Shown: in pieces, positions 16,973 to 24,231 of the stretch
Numbering within the stretch: the first letter of the stretch is position 1
Layout: every line of letters begins with the position of its first letter
Source of the DNA: AC-37 sp036386455
GTDB taxonomy: Bacteria > Actinomycetota > Thermoleophilia > Solirubrobacterales > Thermoleophilaceae
Reading direction: 5' to 3'
DNA length: 24,231 nt
Assembly: GCA_036386455.1 (NCBI GenBank)
Contig: DASVVS010000026.1
Coordinates: forward strand, 1-24,231
Translations under genes and position numbers: made by a program
The notes under the pieces: generated by a model
The model's database searches: none
Told to the model about the DNA's origin: nothing
Seen by the model: the letters and a program-made list of their open reading frames with translations, nothing else

Positions 16973-18139
16973 GTGAGTGACACCCCCGGAAACGGCGCAT
17001 CGCGCTACCAGACCGAGAAGGTACGCGTCGCCATCGTCGGCGTCGGCAACTGCGCGAACTCGTTCGTGCAGGGCGTCGAGTACTACAAGGACGCCGACCC
17101 GAACGCGGACGTGCCGGGCCTGATGCACGTCGATCTCGGCGGCTACCACATCAGCGACATCGAGTTCACCGCGGCGTTCGACATCGACGCCGACAAGGTG
17201 GGCAAGGACCTCTCCGAGGCGATCTGGTCGGGCCAGAACAACACGATCAAGTTCGCCGAGGTGCCGCACCTCGACGTCCCGGTCTACCGCGGGATGACCC
17301 ACGACGGGCTCGGCAAGTACCTCAAGGAGAAGATCACCAAGGCGCCCGGCGAGACCGCCGACATCGTCCAGATCCTCAAGGACACGAAGACCGACGTCGT
17401 CGTCTCCTACCTCCCGGTCGGATCCGAGCAGGCGACCAAGTGGTACGTGGAGCAGGTGCTCGAGGCCGGCTGCGGCTTCGTGAACTGCATCCCGGTGTTC
17501 ATCGCTCGCGAGGAGTACTGGGGCAACCGCTTCCGGAAGGCCGGCCTCCCGATCGTGGGCGACGACATCAAGTCGCAGGTCGGCGCCACGATCGTGCACC
17601 GCACGATGGCGCGGCTGTTCGGCGAGCGCGGCGTGAAGATGATGCGCACCTCGCAGCTCAACGTCGGCGGCAACATGGACTTCTACAACATGCTCGAGCG
17701 CGAGCGGCTGGAGTCCAAGAAGATCTCCAAGACCAACGCCGTCACGTCGATCATGGAGCACGAGCTGCCGGCCGACGACGTCTACATCGGGCCGTCGGAC
17801 TACGTGCCGTGGCTGACCGACCGCAAGTGGGCCCACATCCGCGTGGAGGGCCAGGCCTTCGGCGACGTGCCGCTGAACATGGAGATGAAGCTCGAGGTCT
17901 GGGACTCCCCGAACTCGGCCGGCATCGTCATCGACGGCGTGCGCTGCTGCAAGCTCGCCCTGAACCACGGCCTCGGCGGGCCGCTCGAGGCGCCGAGCTC
18001 GTACCTCATGAAGTCGCCCCCGGTGCAGGTGCCCGACCCGGTCGCGCGCCAGGACACCGAGGACTTCATCGCCGAGTACGGCGGGGCGCCGAAGCTGCCG
18101 GGCGGCAAGGCTCAGATCCGCGCGGTCGAGCCGGCGTAG
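16973..18139 (+). CDS. ino1: Inositol-3-phosphate synthase
   Basis: 388 residues. The enzyme converts glucose-6-phosphate to 1L-myo-inositol-3-phosphate with bound NAD, the first step to phosphatidylinositol and mycothiol-type metabolites. The Rossmann loop is VAIVGVGNCANSFVQG (about 20-35). Conserved segments include VVSYLPVGSEQATKWYVEQ, IPVFIA, GDDIKSQVGATIVHRT and LNVGGNMDFYNM, as in actinobacterial Ino1. The GTG start has a strong AGGAGG Shine-Dalgarno seven bases upstream. TAGCCT at 16919-16924 in the 78-bp gap is a possible -10, so it may have its own promoter as well as read-through from the phosphatidyltransferase. Third codon positions are almost all G/C, as expected for a highly expressed core gene. 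Confidence 0.97.
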   Translation: MSDTPGNGASRYQTEKVRVAIVGVGNCANSFVQGVEYYKDADPNADVPGLMHVDLGGYHISDIEFTAAFDIDADKVGKDLSEAIWSGQNNTIKFAEVPHLDVPVYRGMTHDGLGKYLKEKITKAPGETADIVQILKDTKTDVVVSYLPVGSEQATKWYVEQVLEAGCGFVNCIPVFIAREEYWGNRFRKAGLPIVGDDIKSQVGATIVHRTMARLFGERGVKMMRTSQLNVGGNMDFYNMLERERLESKKISKTNAVTSIMEHELPADDVYIGPSDYVPWLTDRKWAHIRVEGQAFGDVPLNMEMKLEVWDSPNSAGIVIDGVRCCKLALNHGLGGPLEAPSSYLMKSPPVQVPDPVARQDTEDFIAEYGGAPKLPGGKAQIRAVEPA

Positions 18140-18140
18140 G

Positions 18141-20507
<2,367 letters not shown>

Positions 20508-20554
20508 CCGGCGGAGCGCCGCCGACCGGGCCGTGGGCCCCGCGCCGTGCGGCG

Positions 20555-20566
20555 TATCCTCGCCGC
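20555..20566 (+). promoter_or_regulatory. Leaderless-type -10 TATCCT
   Basis: TATCCT at 20555-20560 is followed by six bases and then the GTG of the glycosyltransferase-PHP gene. This places the expected transcription start on the start codon. No clear -35 or Shine-Dalgarno is present. Confidence 0.5.
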
Positions 20567-22441
20567 GTGCCCGACGAGCGCTTCTCGATCGCCCAGGTCA
20601 CGCCGTACGCCTGGGAGCAGCAGCACGACGTCAACCGCTTCGTCGAGCGGCTCTCCGACGAGCTGTGCGCGCGCGGGCACCGGATCGTGGTGGTCGCGCC
20701 GTCGGACTCGCGCGAGCTGATCCGCGAGTCGCGGGCCACGATCAAGCGCTGCAAGGACGAGCCGGAGTGCGTGTTCGCGGGCGAGGGCTGCGCGAACGTG
20801 CTGGCGGTCGGCCAGAGCATCCCGTTCCCGCCCACGCGGCGCGGCGGCGCCTCGGTCTCGCTCCCCGCCAACGTGTCGAGCTCGATCGAGGACCTTCTCG
20901 ACAACGCCACCTTCGACTTCGTGCACGTGCACGAGCCGTTCGCGCCGAGCGCCGCCTCCGTCGCCCTGCGCCACTCGCGGGCGCTCAACATCGGCACCTT
21001 CCACGGCGCCACCGAGCGGATCCTCTCGACTCAGGTGGCGCGCAAGCTGGTCACGCTGCTCTTCGGCCGCCTCGACGGCCGCAGCGCCAGCTCGGCCACC
21101 ACCGCGGACCTGATGAGCCGCTTCTTCCCCGGCGACTACAGGGTGATCCGTCCCGGCGCCGAGCTGGTGCCGCGCGAGGACCGGGGCGACGGGGAGATCG
21201 TGGACATCCTGTACTGCGCCGAGGAGGAGCGCGGCGCGCTGCGCCTGTTCCTGCGCGCCCTGCGGCGCCTCCCGCCCGACCTGCCCTGGCACGCGACGGT
21301 CTGGTCGCGCGAGGACGTGGAGCCCGCGGTGCCGCTGCCGAAGGCGATCCGCGACCGGGTGCGGTTCGTCGGCCCGAAGGACGGCTCCGAGGCCCAGCAC
21401 GTGGTGCGCGCGGACGTGCTCGTGGCCGCCTCCACGGGCGCGGCGCCGTCGTCGCACCTGCCGTTGTGGGCCCTGGCGGGCGGGGCGGTGCCGGTCGCCT
21501 CGCGGCTGCCGGTCTACGAGGAGGCGCTGGCCGACGGCGACCTGGGCCTGCTCTTCGAGCCGCGCGACACCGACACCCTGGCGGGTCAGCTCGCCCGTCT
21601 GGTGGAGGACGACGAGCTGCGCGAGGGCCTGCGCGGGCGGATCGTGGACGTGCAGCCCGAGCTCGCGTGGTCGCGCGTGGCCGACGAGGTCGAGGAGCTC
21701 TACCGCCGCGTGGCGGGCCGCCGCCACGACCCCGCGCCGCGGCCGCAGGTGACGAAGCGGCTCGCCTCGCGCGAGCTGATCCACGTGGACCTCCACATGC
21801 ACACGAACCACTCGCACGACTGCGCGACGCCGGTCGACCGGCTCCTGCAGGGGGCCAAGGACGCCGGCCTCGGGGCGATCGCGGTGACCGACCACAACGA
21901 GATCTCAGGCGCGCTCGAGGCGCGCGAGCGGGCCGACGGCATCAAGGTGATCGTGGCCGAGGAGATCAAGACCGGCGACCAGGGCGAGGTGATCGGGCTC
22001 TTCATCGAGGAGAAGATCCCGCGCGGGCTCACGCTCCAGGAGACGATCGCCGAGATCCGCCGCCAGGGCGGGCTCGTGTACGTGCCGCACCCGTTCGACC
22101 GGATGCATTCGGTGCCCGACTACGAGCACCTGCTGGACGTGATCGAGGAGGTCGACGCGATCGAGGTCTTCAACCCGCGCGTGGCGTTCTCGGCGTTCAA
22201 CGAGGAGGCCGAGCGGTTCGCGGCCAAGTACCGGATCGTCGCCGGCGCGGGGTCGGACTCGCACGTGGTCCAGGGGCTCGGCTCGGTGAAGATCGCGATG
22301 CGGGACTTCGACGGGCCCGAGGAGTTCCTCGAATCCCTGCGCGACGCCGACATCATCCGCAAGCGGCAGTCGCTGCTCTACGTGCAGGCGCTCAAGCTCA
22401 TGCAGAAGGGGGGCCACGGAGCGGCGAAGCGGGAGAAGTGA
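20567..22441 (+). CDS. GT4-like glycosyltransferase fused to PHP metal hydrolase domain
   Basis: 624 residues with two domains. Residues 1-385 have the GT-B/GT4 layout: IAQVTPYAWEQQHDVNRFVERL at the start, HVHEPFAPSAAS (120-131), GTFHGATE (143-150), and a C-terminal Rossmann half with ADVLVAAST and WALAGGAVPVAS. The donor-site E-x7-E motif is missing: Trp301 occupies the usual second Glu. Residues 403-600 are a PHP domain with all expected metal ligands: HVDLHMHT (His410, His412), TDHNE (Asp442, His443), Glu465/466, VPHPFD (His508) and GSDSH (Asp564, His566). PHP proteins hydrolyse phosphoesters, often of nucleotides. The last base of the stop is the first base of the next ATG, so it is coupled to the UDG-like protein. 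The joint function is unknown. Confidence 0.88.
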   Translation: MPDERFSIAQVTPYAWEQQHDVNRFVERLSDELCARGHRIVVVAPSDSRELIRESRATIKRCKDEPECVFAGEGCANVLAVGQSIPFPPTRRGGASVSLPANVSSSIEDLLDNATFDFVHVHEPFAPSAASVALRHSRALNIGTFHGATERILSTQVARKLVTLLFGRLDGRSASSATTADLMSRFFPGDYRVIRPGAELVPREDRGDGEIVDILYCAEEERGALRLFLRALRRLPPDLPWHATVWSREDVEPAVPLPKAIRDRVRFVGPKDGSEAQHVVRADVLVAASTGAAPSSHLPLWALAGGAVPVASRLPVYEEALADGDLGLLFEPRDTDTLAGQLARLVEDDELREGLRGRIVDVQPELAWSRVADEVEELYRRVAGRRHDPAPRPQVTKRLASRELIHVDLHMHTNHSHDCATPVDRLLQGAKDAGLGAIAVTDHNEISGALEARERADGIKVIVAEEIKTGDQGEVIGLFIEEKIPRGLTLQETIAEIRRQGGLVYVPHPFDRMHSVPDYEHLLDVIEEVDAIEVFNPRVAFSAFNEEAERFAAKYRIVAGAGSDSHVVQGLGSVKIAMRDFDGPEEFLESLRDADIIRKRQSLLYVQALKLMQKGGHGAAKREK

Positions 22442-23094
22442 TGCAGCCGAAAGGACAGCGTCCCGGCCAGGCGAAATCGTCGGCCTGGATGCCAGCCACG
22501 GATGACGAGATCAAGCAGAAGTACCTGGACCGTGCGATCCGCGAGCTCAACACGCTCACGCACGAGATCCAGGAGTGCGAGCTGTGCCCGCGCGGCCAGC
22601 TCATGCCGGTGCTCCCGTCGGGGCACTGCCTGGGGGACGTCTTCCTCCTGAAGTACGCCCCCGCCGCCTCGGAGATCTCCGAGGGCGTCGCGTTCTACGG
22701 ACGCGCCGGGCAGGCGCTGAAGAAGAGCTTCGCCCGCCTCGGGATCGACCCCTCGGTCGTGTACGGGACGCTGTTCATCAAGTGCCCCGTCGGCGACACC
22801 GAGCTGTCCGACCCCGGCTGCCGGGCACGCGTGCTCGAGGAGCTGGCGATCGTTCAGCCGCGGATAGTCGTGGTGATGGGCGAGGAGGCGCTCGAGGAGC
22901 TGAACGACCTGGGCGTGCCGCTGGGGCGGCCGGTCCACCCGCGGATCGGCGAGGTGCAGAAGCTCACGCCCGCCTGCGACCTGCTCTACGTGCCGGACAT
23001 CGACCGCGCGCTCGACGACGAGGAGGCCAAGCGCGCGTTCTGGAAGGCGTTCCGCGCGCTCGGCGACTGGTACGCCGACTTCCCGCCCTACTGA
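22441..23094 (+). CDS. Uracil-DNA-glycosylase-superfamily protein with degenerate active site
   Basis: 217 residues. The fold matches family 4-like UDGs: GVAFYGRAGQALKKSFARLGID (82-103), TLFIKCPVGD, then IVVVMGEEALEEL. Cys46-x2-Cys49 plus Cys115 and Cys127 reproduce the family [4Fe-4S] pattern. Both catalytic motifs have changed: the GEAPG loop reads KYAPA (71-75), and the HPS motif reads VPD (184-186). Base excision by the normal mechanism is therefore unlikely. It may bind DNA or another ligand, or have a new activity. The ATG shares one base with the stop of the glycosyltransferase-PHP gene. Its 3' end overlaps the convergent membrane gene by seven bases. The N-terminal 25 residues are unstructured. 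Confidence 0.85.
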   Translation: MQPKGQRPGQAKSSAWMPATDDEIKQKYLDRAIRELNTLTHEIQECELCPRGQLMPVLPSGHCLGDVFLLKYAPAASEISEGVAFYGRAGQALKKSFARLGIDPSVVYGTLFIKCPVGDTELSDPGCRARVLEELAIVQPRIVVVMGEEALEELNDLGVPLGRPVHPRIGEVQKLTPACDLLYVPDIDRALDDEEAKRAFWKAFRALGDWYADFPPY

Positions 23095-23417
23095 TCCTGC
23101 CCCGACGAGCCGGCCGTCGGCTTCGGGGCGAAGAGCCCTAGCAGCCCGGCCAGGAGCGTGGTGAAGGCCGTCAGGGCCGCGTCCGGATCGGTCTTGTCGT
23201 TGCCGTCGGCCAGCAGGTAGACGAGCCCGCCCAGCGAGATGGCGGCCAGGACCAGCAGGCCCACCACGAGCGCGAACCAGAGGCGGCCCGCGTCCGACTG
23301 GGACGGAGGCGGCACGACGGCCTGCATCGCGAGCCGCTGCACGTCCTCGGAGGATCCGGACGTCGCGCTCGCGACGGCCTTCACGGCCTCGGCCCGGTCT
23401 GATGATGACTCCGCCAC
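23088..23417 (-). CDS. Small two-helix membrane protein
   Basis: 109 residues from a GTG preceded by a good GAGGAGGGC Shine-Dalgarno. The first 45 residues are polar (a Ser/Ala-rich helix, then PPPSQSD). Membrane helices are at about 46-70 (LWFALVVGLLVLAAISLGGLVYLL) and 81-97 (ALTAFTTLLAGLLGLFA), with a short acidic loop between (DGNDKTDPD). The C-terminus is short and polar. I do not recognise a family. It is convergent with the UDG-like gene and diverges from the USP-like gene. Confidence 0.75.
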   Translation of the reverse strand: MAESSSDRAEAVKAVASATSGSSEDVQRLAMQAVVPPPSQSDAGRLWFALVVGLLVLAAISLGGLVYLLADGNDKTDPDAALTAFTTLLAGLLGLFAPKPTAGSSGQDQ

Positions 23418-23475
23418 TTGCCCTCCTCGTCGTGATCTCGGTCTCGCCTAGCTTCGCTGCGCCGCGCGGACCAGT

Positions 23476-23498
23476 CAAGCCCACCGAAGCGGGTCTTG
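23476..23498 (-). other. Stable hairpin with C(UUCG)G tetraloop
   Basis: On the minus strand the sequence folds as CAAG, a bulged A, CCCGC, loop TTCG, GTGGG, CTTG. That is a nine-pair stem with one G-U pair, closed by the exceptionally stable C(UUCG)G loop. The plus strand folds less well because the wobble becomes a mismatch. It lies in the divergent 135-bp gap, about 58 bases before the membrane-protein gene. It may be a 5'-leader structure, or a terminator without a U-tract. Confidence 0.5.
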
Positions 23499-23513
23499 CC
23501 ATCCGGCCTCCCG

Positions 23514-23549
23514 AGGAGGAGACTCCCTCACGAGCGAGTCAGGAGGAGA
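23514..23549 (+). promoter_or_regulatory. Duplicated Shine-Dalgarno region with inverted repeat
   Basis: AGGAGGAGA occurs twice, at 23514-23522 and 23541-23549. The second copy is the working ribosome site for the gene at 23553. Between them GACTC and GAGTC (23521-23525, 23536-23540) can pair. The CTCC just after the first copy can pair with either copy, which would allow two alternative leader folds. Confidence 0.4.
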
Positions 23550-23552
23550 GCC

Positions 23553-23972
23553 ATGGCCGAGACCGCCGACGTGCTGGTCGTCGCGAACCAGACGGCCGAG
23601 TCCGATCAGCTTCTCGACGCGCTGAGGGAGCGCGCCGAGCGCGGGCCCTGCAAGTTCCACCTGCTGGTGCCGGCGACCCCGCACGGCGCCTCGTGGGCGA
23701 TGGACATGCACTCCGGGGGCGAGGAGGCGCAGGAGCACCTGCGGCGCGCCGTCGAGCGCTACCGGGAGGCGGGGCTCGAGGTCGACGACGGCAAGATCGG
23801 CGATCCGGACCCCCTCGCGGCGGTCCAGGACGCGGTGAACTTCAAGGAGTTCGACGAGATCATCGTGTCCACGCTGCCGCACCGGAGGTCCCGATGGCTG
23901 AAGCTGGACCTGCCGCACCGGGTGGAGCGCTCGTGCGGCAAGCCGGTGACGCACGTCGAGGCGCGGGTATAG
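23553..23972 (+). CDS. Universal stress protein-like (no ATP motif)
   Basis: 139 residues, a Rossmann-like alpha/beta domain. The first strand is DVLVVANQT (6-14), a helix follows, then FHLLVPATP (35-43) with a histidine-rich loop. The last helix-strand unit is FDEIIVSTLP (100-109) ending HVEARV. In place of the ATP-binding GxxG-x9-GS of classic universal stress proteins it has STLPHRRSRWLKLDL, a variant common in actinobacteria, so nucleotide binding is doubtful. The ATG at 23553 is fixed by the strong AGGAGGAG Shine-Dalgarno. An upstream TTG in frame would add residues with no coding character. It is probably monocistronic or paired with the small gene downstream. Confidence 0.78.
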   Translation: MAETADVLVVANQTAESDQLLDALRERAERGPCKFHLLVPATPHGASWAMDMHSGGEEAQEHLRRAVERYREAGLEVDDGKIGDPDPLAAVQDAVNFKEFDEIIVSTLPHRRSRWLKLDLPHRVERSCGKPVTHVEARV

Positions 23973-23983
23973 TCGCCCGCCGC
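23968..23983 (+). promoter_or_regulatory. -10 candidate TATAGT
   Basis: TATAGT at 23968-23973 overlaps the previous stop codon and lies ten bases before the ATG at 23984. This would give a leader of only a few bases, since there is no Shine-Dalgarno before that ATG. Confidence 0.35.
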
Positions 23984-24169
23984 ATGGCTCCTCTGGAGGA
24001 GAACAGCCTCGACCCGGTCATCGAGCGCACCTGCGAGGTGTGCGGCACGAAGCTGACCGAGCAGGAGATCCGAGCCGCGTTCGAGGCCGGCAAGGCCTAC
24101 CTGTGCTCGGTACACGCCGCCGAGCTCGAGCCGGCCGAGGACCAGGCCGAGCTGGACGAACCGGCCTAG
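23984..24169 (+). CDS. 61-residue zinc-ribbon-like protein
   Basis: The protein opens MAPLEENSLDPVIERTCEVC and has a Cys17-x2-Cys20 pair followed by Cys41-x2-His44 (YLCSVH), which would bind one zinc ion. A helix (LTEQEIRAAFEAG) joins the pairs. The tail is strongly acidic (ELEPAEDQAELDEPA). Similar small CxxC-CxxH proteins often act as adaptors or nucleic-acid-binding modules, but nothing here fixes the role. It starts 12 bases after the USP-like gene without a Shine-Dalgarno and has a near-consensus TATAGT upstream. Confidence 0.7.
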   Translation: MAPLEENSLDPVIERTCEVCGTKLTEQEIRAAFEAGKAYLCSVHAAELEPAEDQAELDEPA

Positions 24170-24176
24170 CGGCCGG

Positions 24177-24231
24177 TCACTCCCGCTCGGCGTCCTCGCC
24201 GTGCAGCGCGTCGAGCTCGGCCAGGTCGACG
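24177..24231 (-). CDS. 3' end of an unidentified minus-strand gene (cut by right edge)
   Basis: The minus strand reads VDLAELDALHGEDAERE and then a TGA at 24179-24177, with high G/C at third positions like real genes here. Only about 17 codons are visible, too few to name a family. It converges on the zinc-ribbon-like gene with a 7-bp gap. Confidence 0.5.
   Translation of the reverse strand, partial: VDLAELDALHGEDAERE

Overview
The window is high-GC DNA from an actinobacterium. The gene order dnaK-grpE-dnaJ-hspR (MerR-type HspR), the pairing of inositol-3-phosphate synthase with a CDP-alcohol phosphatidyltransferase, frequent GTG starts and the style of the secreted beta-propeller protein point to Actinomycetota. 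Thermoleophilia/Solirubrobacterales is my best guess, by inference only. The window is chromosomal and gene-dense. I see no rRNA, tRNA, CRISPR array or insertion sequence.

Region 1 (1-7490, minus strand) is the heat-shock block: dnaK, grpE, dnaJ and hspR, tightly coupled by TGATG overlaps or short gaps, then a secreted PD40 beta-propeller protein, then clpB running off the left edge. A 23-bp element identical at 18 positions lies upstream of both dnaK and clpB and is the best candidate for the HspR-controlled promoter/operator. Region 2 (7491-8879, plus) holds an SPFH-like membrane protein and a small membrane protein. Region 3 (8918-10386) is a compositionally distinct islet. A HicA-type toxin gene is translationally coupled behind a winged-helix protein of unknown family, and a HicB-type antitoxin gene diverges from them about 1 kb away. 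This unusual split hic locus is the most promising candidate for an undescribed system.

Region 4 (10402-13702) has an EamA transporter overlapping an endonuclease III gene (minus), and divergently a lipoprotein overlapping an alpha/beta hydrolase (plus). Region 5 (13715-18139, plus) holds a GT-C-like membrane protein, then a likely phosphatidylinositol module: PAP2-family enzyme, CDP-alcohol phosphotransferase and Ino1. Region 6 (18141-23094, plus) carries a class II UvrA, a natural fusion of a GT4-like glycosyltransferase fold with a complete PHP metal-hydrolase domain, and a coupled uracil-DNA-glycosylase-superfamily protein that has lost its catalytic motifs. Region 7 (23088-24231) has a small membrane protein (minus), a USP-like protein, a 61-residue zinc-ribbon-like protein, and the 3' end of one more minus-strand gene.

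Several unit-heading genes lack a Shine-Dalgarno sequence but have a TANNNT hexamer 6-7 bases before the start codon, which suggests common leaderless transcription.
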